Assembly (NCBI GenBank): GCA_943789305.1
Contig: CALSTP010000001.1
Location: 658,178 to 722,177, forward strand
Length of the DNA stretch: 64,000 nucleotides
Direction of reading: 5' to 3'
Source of the DNA: an uncultured Flavobacteriaceae bacterium
GTDB lineage: Bacteria > Bacteroidota > Bacteroidia > Flavobacteriales > Flavobacteriaceae
Shown here: in pieces, positions 8,957-16,730 of the stretch
How the letters are laid out: the number at the start of each line of letters is the position of its first letter
Position numbering within the stretch: position 1 is the first letter of the stretch
The notes under the pieces: model-generated
Told to the model about the DNA's origin: nothing
Databases searched by the model: none
The model's input: the letters and a program-made list of their open reading frames with translations, nothing else
Translations under genes and position numbers: made by a program

Positions 8957-9934
8957 ATGAAAGCAATTGTATGTGAAAAATACGGACCTCCATCGGACCT
9001 CGTTTTAAAAGATCTTCCAGATCCTAAACCCAAAGAAAAAGAGGTCGTTATTCAAGTAAAAGCTTGTAGTTTGAATTTCCCAGATACTTTAATTATTCAA
9101 GGGAAATATCAATTCAAACCTGAGCTTCCATTTACTCCCGGAAGTGATATTGCCGGGAAAGTCAAATGGGTTGGAGAAGGAGTTAAGCATTTGAAGGTTG
9201 GTGATGAGGTTTTTGGTTTTGTTACCAAGGGCGGTTTTGCAGAAGAGGTCTTGGCCCCTGCTAGAAACATATTTCCCAAGCCTCCCAAAATGGATTATGC
9301 TACTGGAGCTTCTTTTTTGATGGCTTATGGAACTTCTTATTATGCACTAAAAAATAGAGCCAAACTAAAGGCGGGAGAGACTCTGGTTGTTCTGGGTGCA
9401 TCAGGTGGAGTTGGACTGGCTGCGGTTGAATTGGGAAAACAAATGGGAGCACGAGTTATTGCTTGTGCTTCGACTGATGAAAAAGTTGATTTTTGTAAAT
9501 CCCACGGTGCAGATGAAGGCATCAATTACACAAAAGAGGATTTAAAAATACGCATCAAAGAATTGACCTATGGGAAAGGAGCAGACGTTATTTATGATCC
9601 CATAGGCGATAAATTTTCGGAACCTGCACTTCGGGCCATTGCATGGGAAGGTCGCTTTTTGGTTGTTGGATTTGCCGCAGGAGAAATACCCAAAATTCCT
9701 CTGAACTTAGCGTTACTAAAAGGATGTCAAATTGTAGGTGTTTTTTGGGGGTCTTGGGCAATGCAATTTCCTAATGATAATATGCAAAACACCATGGAGC
9801 TTATCAAGATGCATGCAGAGGGTAAATTAAAACCACATATTCATGCAAAATATGAGTTGGAAGAGGCACACAAGGCAATGGAGGAGATGATGAATCGAAA
9901 GGTTCGCGGCAAGATTGTAATCGAATGTAGTTAA
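8957..9934 (+). CDS. NADPH:quinone oxidoreductase family protein (zinc-free MDR)
   Basis: The 325-residue medium-chain dehydrogenase/reductase has a GroES-like N-terminal domain with the PGSDIAGKV segment (about 61-69). Its Rossmann domain contains VVLGASGGVGLAAVE (about 144-158), typical of quinone oxidoreductase/enoyl reductase-like MDRs. The zinc-binding Cys/His pattern of alcohol dehydrogenases is absent. Given its neighbours, reduction of an unsaturated acyl-CoA or related carbonyl is plausible but unproven. It probably forms an operon with the carboxylase gene (18 nt gap). Confidence 0.87.
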   Translation: MKAIVCEKYGPPSDLVLKDLPDPKPKEKEVVIQVKACSLNFPDTLIIQGKYQFKPELPFTPGSDIAGKVKWVGEGVKHLKVGDEVFGFVTKGGFAEEVLAPARNIFPKPPKMDYATGASFLMAYGTSYYALKNRAKLKAGETLVVLGASGGVGLAAVELGKQMGARVIACASTDEKVDFCKSHGADEGINYTKEDLKIRIKELTYGKGADVIYDPIGDKFSEPALRAIAWEGRFLVVGFAAGEIPKIPLNLALLKGCQIVGVFWGSWAMQFPNDNMQNTMELIKMHAEGKLKPHIHAKYELEEAHKAMEEMMNRKVRGKIVIECS

Positions 9935-9987
9935 GCTCGATTTCAAAAAGTACTTCTGCCTATGCCTAAATTCTAATAATATTAGCA

Positions 9988-9995
9988 TAAATTTG
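9988..9995 (+). promoter_or_regulatory. Probable -7 element upstream of kdgK
   Basis: TAAATTTG fits the TAnnTTTG consensus, 34 nt before ATG 10030. The -33 region has no clear TTG. Confidence 0.4.
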
Positions 9996-10029
9996 GATAA
10001 CATCAACGAAGGATAACAAACAACTTAGA

Positions 10030-11070
10030 ATGAAGAAAGTAGTAACTTTTGGAGAAATAATGCTGCGTCTCGCACCTCCGGGTTTTTTAAGGTTTTCACA
10101 AACCAACAGCTTTGATGTAGTTTATGGAGGAGGTGAGTCAAATGTGGCTGTATCTCTTGCCAATTATGGAATTCCAGTTGAGTTTGTTACTCGCCTACCC
10201 AAAAACGATATTGGTCAATGTGCTCTTATGGAAATGCGAAAACACGGTGTTGGAACTAAACATATTGTAGAAGGTGGAGATCGTTTAGGAATTTATTTTT
10301 TGGAAACAGGTGCAGTAAGCAGAGGCAGTAAAGTGGTTTACGATCGAGCGAATTCTGCAATGGCAGAAATCCAACCCGGGATGGTGGATTGGAAAGAAGT
10401 TTTTAAAGACGCCCAGTGGTTCCATTGGACTGGAATAACTCCAGCCATTTCTCAAAGTGCTGCTGATGCTTGCCTAGAAGCAGTTCGAGTAGCCAGTTCT
10501 ATGGGTGTCATCATTTCAACAGATCTGAATTACAGATTGAAGTTGTGGAACTACGGTGGTGATCGAGAAAAAATAATGACTGAATTGGCTTCTTTTTGTG
10601 ACATTGTTTTGGGGAATGAAGAGGATGCGGAAATGCATTTTGGTATTAAACCGAAGGGGTTGGATATTACCACCCAAGGAGAGCAGGTAAAAGCAGAAGC
10701 TTTTTTATCGGTATGTCAGCAAATGAAAACAAAATTTCCAAGAGCAAAAAAAATCATTACTACTTTAAGAGGATCAATTTCTGCTTCACATAATACATGG
10801 GCAGGTGTGCTTTATGATGGAAGCACTTTGTATCAAAGCAATGAATATCAAATTACGCATATTGTTGATCGAGTAGGGGGTGGAGATTCTTTTATGGGTG
10901 CTCTTATTTATGGATTGATTCATTACCCAAAAGACAATCAAAAAGCATTGGATTATGCAGTAGCCGCATCATGTTTAAAACATACGATTAATGGGGATGC
11001 CAATTTGGTAACCATCGAAGAAATCGAAAAACTAATGAGAGGAGATGCCTCTGGGCGTGTCGCAAGATAA
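10030..11070 (+). CDS. kdgK: 2-dehydro-3-deoxygluconokinase (PfkB sugar kinase)
   Basis: The 346-residue PfkB/ribokinase family kinase has the N-terminal signature GGGESNVAVSLANYG (about 33-47), the DLNYRLKLW segment (about 160-168), and the C-terminal catalytic motif VGGGDSFMGALIYG (about 281-294) with the catalytic Asp. Followed 8 nt later by a KDPG aldolase gene, it fits KDG kinase: ATP-dependent phosphorylation of 2-keto-3-deoxygluconate to KDPG. The pair is the lower arm of uronate/alginate breakdown or of the Entner-Doudoroff route. Function is assigned from family plus neighbour. Confidence 0.87.
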   Translation: MKKVVTFGEIMLRLAPPGFLRFSQTNSFDVVYGGGESNVAVSLANYGIPVEFVTRLPKNDIGQCALMEMRKHGVGTKHIVEGGDRLGIYFLETGAVSRGSKVVYDRANSAMAEIQPGMVDWKEVFKDAQWFHWTGITPAISQSAADACLEAVRVASSMGVIISTDLNYRLKLWNYGGDREKIMTELASFCDIVLGNEEDAEMHFGIKPKGLDITTQGEQVKAEAFLSVCQQMKTKFPRAKKIITTLRGSISASHNTWAGVLYDGSTLYQSNEYQITHIVDRVGGGDSFMGALIYGLIHYPKDNQKALDYAVAASCLKHTINGDANLVTIEEIEKLMRGDASGRVAR

Positions 11071-11078
11071 CAGAAACT

Positions 11079-11744
11079 ATGGCACAATACACAAGACTTC
11101 AAGTTGTTCAACAAATGCAAGAATCTGGAATGGTTCCCTTGTTTTATCACCACGACATAAATGTTGCAAAAGCGGTATTGAAAGCCTGTTATGCAGGAGG
11201 AGCTCGTTTGATGGAATTTACCAGCCGAGGTGATTTTGCAATTGAAACCTTCAAGGAGCTGGTCAAGTATTCTATTGCTGAACTTCCAGGAATGATTTTG
11301 GGTGTTGGTTCTATAACTGATGCAGCAGCAGCCTCACAATACATGTTGTTTGGAGCCAACTTTGTAGTCACACCAGTTTTTAGAAAGGATATTGCAGTTG
11401 TTTGTAATCGTCGAAAAATTCTTTGGTCAGCCGGTTGTGGATCATTAACAGAAATTGCAACTGCTGAAGAAATGGGATGTGAAATAGTAAAATTATTTCC
11501 TGGGAGTGTTTATGGACCAGATTTTGTTAAGGCATTAAGGGGACCACAACCTTGGACTTCAATTATGCCAACAGGAGGGGTTTCAACTGAAGAATCCAAT
11601 TTAAGAGGATGGTTCGATGCAGGGGTAACCTGTGTAGGGATGGGTTCTCAATTGATAACCAAAGAGATTTTAGAAAACAGCTCTTTTCAAAAATTAAAAC
11701 AAAACGTCAAGGATACCTTGGCACTCATCAAAGAAATTCGATGA
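11079..11744 (+). CDS. 2-dehydro-3-deoxyphosphogluconate aldolase / 4-hydroxy-2-oxoglutarate aldolase
   Basis: The 221-residue class I aldolase of the KDPG/KHG family has ARLMEFTSRG (about 47-56, with the catalytic Glu), GSITDAAAASQYML (about 76-89) and VKLFPGSVYGPDFVKALRGP (about 130-149). The Lys of the last motif is the expected Schiff-base residue. It cleaves KDPG to pyruvate and glyceraldehyde 3-phosphate, directly downstream of the kinase product. Its stop overlaps the next gene's ATG (ATGA), giving a kdgK-kdgA-DUF2490 operon. Confidence 0.88.
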   Translation: MAQYTRLQVVQQMQESGMVPLFYHHDINVAKAVLKACYAGGARLMEFTSRGDFAIETFKELVKYSIAELPGMILGVGSITDAAAASQYMLFGANFVVTPVFRKDIAVVCNRRKILWSAGCGSLTEIATAEEMGCEIVKLFPGSVYGPDFVKALRGPQPWTSIMPTGGVSTEESNLRGWFDAGVTCVGMGSQLITKEILENSSFQKLKQNVKDTLALIKEIR

Positions 11745-12427
11745 GTTTCATGAAAAAGATGCGCAACTATCTTCCTTTTATTCTGATCATCTTTACCTTT
11801 TGGCAAAGTAATGCACAAGAACAACAAAACAATGCATGGAAGGCTTTGTTTACTGACTACAGCCTTACCAACAGCAGGACCTTACGCCTAGAAACCCATA
11901 TACGTACACGTCAGTTTTTTGGAGAAAACGATCAGTATTTACTTCGCCCTTCAGTACGTTTTGAATTGGGAAATAACACCGCCTTTACTACAGGTTATAC
12001 TTTGATATCCAGCAACACCCCAAAATATCGCACAATAGAAAATAATCTCTGGCAGCAGTTTAGTTTTTCGCTACCGATTAATCGAACTAATTATTTTGGG
12101 TGGATTCGTTTAGAACAACGTTGGCAATCAAAAAACAAGGACAGTAATTATGGTGCAAGAATCCGTTTTCGCAGCGGATTTCAATTCCCTTTGGGTAAAA
12201 ATAAAAAAGCTTTATCACCTAAATTGGTGGTCTTTAATGAAGTTTTTCTTCTGATTAAAGACAATTTCCCTTATGAGTTCAACCAAAATTGGACCTTCAT
12301 TGGGTTTCAACAAAAAATATCAAAAAAAATGCGTCTTTTAACGGGTTTTCAACGCAATACTATTGCTAAAGGTGAGTCGTTTTTACACAAAAACATTTGG
12401 TCTTCCCTTCTTTTTTACAAACTCTAA
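11741..12427 (+). CDS. DUF2490 domain-containing outer-membrane protein
   Basis: The track ORF begins at 11609 inside the aldolase gene; the real start is ATG 11741 (MSFMKKMRNYL), overlapping the aldolase TGA, or ATG 11750. The product is 228 aa with a signal peptide ending near SNAQ. The rest is alternating aromatic/polar beta strands ending in LLFYKL. It matches DUF2490, a Bacteroidota family predicted to form outer-membrane beta-barrels. Translational coupling to the KDPG aldolase gene suggests a link to sugar-acid use, but no activity is known. Confidence 0.75.
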   Translation: MSFMKKMRNYLPFILIIFTFWQSNAQEQQNNAWKALFTDYSLTNSRTLRLETHIRTRQFFGENDQYLLRPSVRFELGNNTAFTTGYTLISSNTPKYRTIENNLWQQFSFSLPINRTNYFGWIRLEQRWQSKNKDSNYGARIRFRSGFQFPLGKNKKALSPKLVVFNEVFLLIKDNFPYEFNQNWTFIGFQQKISKKMRLLTGFQRNTIAKGESFLHKNIWSSLLFYKL

Positions 12428-12557
12428 TTAAACTCAATTTCATTACAATTTTATTGCCACATCTGTGATTCAAAATTCATCTTGAGTAGATAAAATTCCA
12501 AGATTAATTTATCTTTCTTTTTCTATCAAAATGAATAGAAAATGTTTGATAATTTAT

Positions 12558-13808
12558 TTAGTCTACAGCTTTAAAAGCTGATTTGATATCTCCGATAAGA
12601 TCCTCGTGGTTTTCAACCCCGATCGAAAGCCGAATTAATCCACTTGAGATTCCAATTCGCTTTTTGATCTCATCAGCTACTCCAATGTGGGTCATCGAAG
12701 CTGGATGCTGAGCTAAACTTTCTGTACTTCCAAGACTAACAGCGAGTTTGATTAAGCGTAAATTATTGAGAAACTGAAAGGCTTCTTTTTCTCCTCCTTT
12801 GATTTCAAAGGCTATCATGGCTCCAGATGAACTGTATTGTTGTTGATGTATGGCGTGGCTTTTTGAACCGGGCTTTAGTGCTCCTAAATAATGTAGTTTA
12901 GCTACTGTGGGGTGATCTTGTAAAAAATCAGCAATATGTTTGGTGTTTTCTGCCTGTTGTTCCATCCGAACTTTTAGGGTTTCAAGGCTTCTAAGGAGAA
13001 GCCAGCAAGTGTGAGGACTTGCCATATTTCCCAAGAAAGTACGCAACACTTTTATTCGTTGCATAACCTCAGAATTTCCCAATACTGCTCCGGCGATTAA
13101 ATCACTATGTCCGCCAAGGTACTTAGTTGCCGAGTAAATAATTAAGTCAGCACCAAAAGAAAGGGGAGCAGACCATAAGGGACCCATATAGGTATTATCC
13201 ACTGCCAAATAAACGGGTCTTTTTGGGGTTTCGAAACGGGTAGCAATTGCCTTGCACATTTCGATATCAATTAATCCATTTGTGGGATTGGCGGGAGTTT
13301 CAATGTAAACAAGGGCTAATTTATCTGCCTTTCCTGAGGCTTGCACAAGGGAGGTAATTTCATCTTGGTTTTGGTCGGGCATAAAACCGATAGAATCCAC
13401 GCCTATTTTATCCAGAAAATGCGTGATGAAATGATCCGTTCCTCCATAGGTCGGTCTGCTGTATAAGAGCAAGTCTCCGGGTTTTAAAAATTCGAGTAAT
13501 ACGGTACTAATGGCAGACATTCCGCTTTCGAAAACTGCACAATCTTCGGTTTTGTCCCAAAGGCAAAGTCGGTTTTCTAAAATTTCCAGATTGGGGTTGT
13601 TGATTCTACTGTAGATAAGACCAAGTTCTTCATCTTGATCCTTATCGCGAAGACCATAGGCAAGCTCAAAAAATGCTTTTCCTTCTTCAGCTGTTTTAAA
13701 TACAAAGGTTGAGGTTTGAAAAATCGGAGGTTTTACTGCTCCCTCAGATAATTCAGGTTTGTAGCCATAGGTCATCATATGACTTTCTGGATGAGAAAAG
13801 TGTTTCAT
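12558..13808 (-). CDS. Transsulfuration-type PLP enzyme (cystathionine gamma-synthase/methionine gamma-lyase family)
   Basis: The product is a 416-residue Cys/Met metabolism PLP enzyme. The PLP-binding Lys lies in SATKYLGGHSDL (about 221-232), and the cofactor-region motifs ESGMSAIS and SRPTYGGTD are present. I start at ATG 13808 (MKHFSHPES); the track extension to 13823 needs a TTG start. The subfamily with LRDKDQDEELGLIYSRINNP is annotated 'cystathionine gamma-synthase family' in many Bacteroidota; synthase and lyase activity cannot be told apart here. The divergent Lrp/AsnC gene is the likely regulator. A second, less similar paralogue lies at 54428. Confidence 0.82.
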   Translation of the reverse strand: MKHFSHPESHMMTYGYKPELSEGAVKPPIFQTSTFVFKTAEEGKAFFELAYGLRDKDQDEELGLIYSRINNPNLEILENRLCLWDKTEDCAVFESGMSAISTVLLEFLKPGDLLLYSRPTYGGTDHFITHFLDKIGVDSIGFMPDQNQDEITSLVQASGKADKLALVYIETPANPTNGLIDIEMCKAIATRFETPKRPVYLAVDNTYMGPLWSAPLSFGADLIIYSATKYLGGHSDLIAGAVLGNSEVMQRIKVLRTFLGNMASPHTCWLLLRSLETLKVRMEQQAENTKHIADFLQDHPTVAKLHYLGALKPGSKSHAIHQQQYSSSGAMIAFEIKGGEKEAFQFLNNLRLIKLAVSLGSTESLAQHPASMTHIGVADEIKKRIGISSGLIRLSIGVENHEDLIGDIKSAFKAVD

Positions 13809-13900
13809 AATCAATATTTTCAAGATTCATGGTAAAATTACTTAACTTAGAAACCAATTGCATTAAATTGATTATGTTTAGTAAATATTCCTAAAATATC

Positions 13901-14428
13901 ATGAAAAAAAGTAAAATTAATCTTAAAAAGCCAAATAAAACCCACCAAAAGGGAAACTTTCCTCCCCTAAAATTAGATGCTACGGACAAATACCTTTTGG
14001 AATTGCTTCAAAATGATTCTACAACGAATGTTAATGATTTGGCTGAGGAAGTTAACCTCTCTAAAACACCTGTTTATGAACGGATAAAACGCTATTTAAA
14101 AGAGGGAATCATAAAAAAATATGTCGCCATCTTGGATACAAATAAAATGGAACCCTCTATGTTTGTTTTCTGTTCGGTTTCTTTGGATAACCAAAAACTT
14201 GTGGCCATTGAACAATTCAAAACTGCCATTGAAGATATTCCGGAGGTCATCGAGTGTTACCTTATGGGAGGCGTAAATGATTTTCTACTCAAGGTTGTAG
14301 TCAAAGATCTTAAAGCCTATCATGTTTTTTCTTCCGGTAAATTAGCAGCCTTACCGAATGTATCCCAAATAAAAAGCACCTTTATTTTAGAGGAAGTTAA
14401 GCGATCAACTGTTATTCCTCTGATTTGA
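13901..14428 (+). CDS. Lrp/AsnC family transcriptional regulator
   Basis: At 175 aa it is slightly longer than usual because of a basic N-terminal extension (residues 1-22). A winged-helix domain follows (LDATDKYLLELLQNDSTTNV...SKTPVYERIKRYLKEGII, about 25-72). A RAM/AsnC ligand-binding domain completes it, with the VIECYLMGGVNDFLLKVVV segment (about 112-130). These regulators sense amino acids and usually control a neighbour. It is divergent from the PLP enzyme gene with 92 nt between start codons, so regulation of that gene is likely. Confidence 0.87.
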   Translation: MKKSKINLKKPNKTHQKGNFPPLKLDATDKYLLELLQNDSTTNVNDLAEEVNLSKTPVYERIKRYLKEGIIKKYVAILDTNKMEPSMFVFCSVSLDNQKLVAIEQFKTAIEDIPEVIECYLMGGVNDFLLKVVVKDLKAYHVFSSGKLAALPNVSQIKSTFILEEVKRSTVIPLI

Positions 14429-14679
14429 ATACTTATCTAATTTAAGGCCAAAGCAAATGATTCTATCCATGTACTTTCAGAGATAATTATTATAAAAGCT
14501 TAGAAAATATTGTTTTATTTTATTTCTTTTTTGAAATCTCTATTTTAGATCTTTATGAATTTAATGTTCAATTGCCCCCTTTGAAAAAGAGCTTAAAAAC
14601 AACAGTTTAAAGCCACTTTTTAGTTGAGGTTGAAAGCTATATTGTATATTGTAAATTATTTATAGTATATTCATTAAGT

Positions 14680-15147
14680 ATGAAAAAAGAGGAAAAAAAC
14701 AATAAAATCGTATACGAAAATTTAGCACCTTGTTGTGCTTGTAAAGTTTCATTAGACTATCTGGGTGATAAATGGATTTTAATTATAATCCGAGATTTAT
14801 TTAGGAAACGATATACGTTTACTCATTTTTTTAATGAATCTAGCGAGGGTATAGCAACGAATATTCTTGCAAATCGCTTAAAAAAACTCTGTGAGATTGG
14901 AGTAATTGACTATAAATACCTCGATAATAATAAAAAAAACAAGAATTATTATTTAACCGATAGGGGAATTGAATTGTATGACATTATTTTTGCACTACAA
15001 TTATGGACAATAAAAAATGTAGATTTTACTTATTCTGAGAATACATCTGCATGGAAATCAAAAATTGAAAATCAAAAGCATTCAACGGTTAAGTCCAACT
15101 TCAAAGCAGAATATAAATTTTTTCGAAAAGAAATGTTTGGCTTTTGA
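14680..15147 (+). CDS. HxlR-type winged-helix transcriptional regulator
   Basis: The 155-residue protein begins with a Cys-containing segment (APCCACKVSLDYLGDKWILIIIRDL, about 17-41), the typical HxlR start where Cys can serve as a redox or electrophile sensor. The recognition helix region NILANRLKKLCEIGVIDY follows, then the wing (NYYLTDRGIELY). An extra C-terminal tail from residue 118 is rich in Lys and aromatics. No target gene is adjacent: it stands alone between the Lrp gene and the tmRNA, with about 250 nt of AT-rich DNA upstream in which I see no gene. Confidence 0.83.
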   Translation: MKKEEKNNKIVYENLAPCCACKVSLDYLGDKWILIIIRDLFRKRYTFTHFFNESSEGIATNILANRLKKLCEIGVIDYKYLDNNKKNKNYYLTDRGIELYDIIFALQLWTIKNVDFTYSENTSAWKSKIENQKHSTVKSNFKAEYKFFRKEMFGF

Positions 15148-15275
15148 CTTTGACCACTTTAAAGTTTTTTTAATTTCAATTTGTATTATTGAATAAAAAA
15201 TTTGCAAAAGTGGTTAATTAAGGCATAGTAAAATCGCTCGGATCAGTCACATCTTTTAAGGCTAAAAAAGACCGA

Positions 15276-15298
15276 ACAACCCAGCACACAACCCAGCA
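15276..15298. repeat. Tandem 11-bp direct repeat downstream of tmRNA
   Basis: ACAACCCAGCA occurs twice with one base between copies, just beyond the tmRNA terminator. No function is evident. Confidence 0.6.
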
Positions 15299-15300
15299 AA

Positions 15301-15338
15301 AAAACAAAACCCCGAAAACATTGAGCTCTCGGGGTTAA
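15301..15338 (-). terminator. Rho-independent terminator of ssrA
   Basis: On the minus strand AACCCCGA pairs with TCGGGGTT around an internal loop, followed by a T-rich run (TTTTGTTTTTTT). It begins a few bases beyond the tmRNA 3' end. Confidence 0.85.
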
Positions 15339-15342
15339 ATAG

Positions 15343-15736
15343 TGGAGTCGGAGGGAATCGAACCCTCGTCCATACAAGCAACAGAAGAGCTTTCTACATG
15401 TTTAGTTTTCAATTAATTTTCGAAAACACACTGACTGAAAACAGCCCATGCATTCCTTAGTTCTTTTATTGAAAAATTTGACCAGAACCTTCAAATTTCG
15501 ATGTTGACCTTTATGGTGCCTCTGATTTGAACGCCGTCAACAAGGGCTTTCAAGAGACATCCGGCTTCCTAACCTGGTTAGGACTTGGCAGTGACTTACT
15601 GTAATTCAGTCGCTTATGCAGCTAGAGCGTAGTTGTCTTCGCCTATTAAAGGTTGAATCTAAGTTTTACGAGCTTTGATTCCTTGCTCGACATGCTTACT
15701 GTTCGATTGATCTCGCTGTCAAAACCAGTCGACCCC
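15343..15736 (-). ncRNA. ssrA: tmRNA (transfer-messenger RNA), tag GEDNYALAA
   Basis: The minus strand starts GGGGUCGACUGGUUUUGACA and ends with a T-arm and acceptor strand (GGGUUCGAUUCCCUCCGACUCC plus discriminator A). The 7-bp acceptor stem forms with one G-U pair. CCA is not encoded. The resume codon GGC (15641-15643) opens the frame GEDNYALAA ending at TAA (15614-15616). This one-piece tmRNA of about 394 nt rescues stalled ribosomes and marks the peptides for proteolysis. The tag ends in the protease-recognised LAA and differs by one residue from the GENNYALAA form I recall from flavobacteria. A strong terminator follows. Confidence 0.97.
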
Positions 15737-15790
15737 ATTATTTCAAAGAAATTCCTAGTAAATACTAAAGTGCAAAAATAACGCTTTTAT

Positions 15791-16609
15791 TTAAAATTGA
15801 TTGATTGTTTTTCGAATCTCTGTTAAGCGACTCAACATTCCTTCCAATAAACCTAAAGAAAGCATATTAGCGCCATCGCTTTTTGCTTTTGAAGGGTTTG
15901 GATGGGTCTCGATAAACAAACCATCTACATGGTTTACAATACCTGCACGGGCAATTGTTTCAATCAATTCTGGTCTTCCTCCTGTAACTCCTGATGCTTG
16001 ATTGGGCTGTTGTAGTGAATGGGTAACATCCAAAACGGTAGGAGCAATAGAACGCATAGCAGGAGTTCCTCTAAAGTCTACAATAAGATCTGTATATCCA
16101 AACTGGGTACCTCTATCGGTTATCCAAGCCGAATCATTGCCGCTGTCTTTTACTTTTTGAACGGCAAATTGCATGCTTTCGGGACTCATAAACTGTCCTT
16201 TTTTGAGGTTAACAACTTTTCCTGTTTTTGCAGCAGCAACAACTAAGTCGGTTTGTCTTACTAGAAATGCAGGAATTTGTAAAACATCAACATGAGATGC
16301 AGCTTTTGAAGCATCTGCAACTTCATGAATATCAGTGACTGTTGGAATGTCGAATTTTTGACCAATTTTTTGAAGAATTTCAAGAGCAGCATCGTCGCCA
16401 ATCCCTGTGAAACTATCAATTCGACTTCTGTTTGCCTTTTTAAAGCTGCCTTTAAAAACAAATGGAATGTTCAATTTGTCTGTAATTGTGAGAACTTTTT
16501 CGGCAATTTCAAAGGCCATTGCCTCGCCTTCAATGGCACAAGGTCCTGCTAATAAGAAGAATTGATCACTGTTGGGGTGATTGATATTAGGGAGTTTTGA
16601 AAAGTCCAT
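15791..16609 (-). CDS. kdsA: 3-deoxy-8-phosphooctulonate synthase (KDO-8-P synthase)
   Basis: The 272-residue enzyme contains LLAGPCAIEG (about 19-28), FKGSFKKANRSR (about 52-63), and the DVLQIPAFLVRQTDL (about 113-127) and VNLKKGQF segments, all diagnostic of KdsA. The enzyme condenses phosphoenolpyruvate with arabinose 5-phosphate to give KDO-8-phosphate for lipopolysaccharide core. The Cys of the first motif (Cys24) sits in a position common to both metal types, so metal dependence is not resolved. It is divergent from typA, with 121 nt between start codons. Confidence 0.95.
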   Translation of the reverse strand: MDFSKLPNINHPNSDQFFLLAGPCAIEGEAMAFEIAEKVLTITDKLNIPFVFKGSFKKANRSRIDSFTGIGDDAALEILQKIGQKFDIPTVTDIHEVADASKAASHVDVLQIPAFLVRQTDLVVAAAKTGKVVNLKKGQFMSPESMQFAVQKVKDSGNDSAWITDRGTQFGYTDLIVDFRGTPAMRSIAPTVLDVTHSLQQPNQASGVTGGRPELIETIARAGIVNHVDGLFIETHPNPSKAKSDGANMLSLGLLEGMLSRLTEIRKTINQF

Positions 16610-16672
16610 AAAAAGTTTTTTTCAAAAGTATAATTTTTAGTCGACATCCCCTTGCATTCAAAACATTAAACT

Positions 16673-16689
16673 TTTAGCTAAAAGCTAAA
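16673..16689. promoter_or_regulatory. 7-bp inverted repeat in the kdsA-typA intergenic region
   Basis: TTTAGCT and AGCTAAA are separated by AAA and lie just upstream of the typA -7 element, about where the -33 box should be. It could be an operator; it could also be chance in AT-rich DNA. Confidence 0.35.
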
Positions 16690-16699
16690 TATATAAGGT

Positions 16700-16707
16700 T
16701 ATATTTG
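16700..16707 (+). promoter_or_regulatory. -7 promoter element of typA
   Basis: TATATTTG matches TAnnTTTG and lies 23 nt before ATG 16731. No TTG is seen at -33. Confidence 0.5.
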
Positions 16708-16730
16708 CGCGATTAAATAAATAAACATCT

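Noticed and set aside
12519-12542. TTTTCTAT/ATAGAAAA hairpin between DUF2490 and the PLP enzyme gene
   Set aside because: A/T-only 8-bp stem without a proper T-run on either strand; could be chance.
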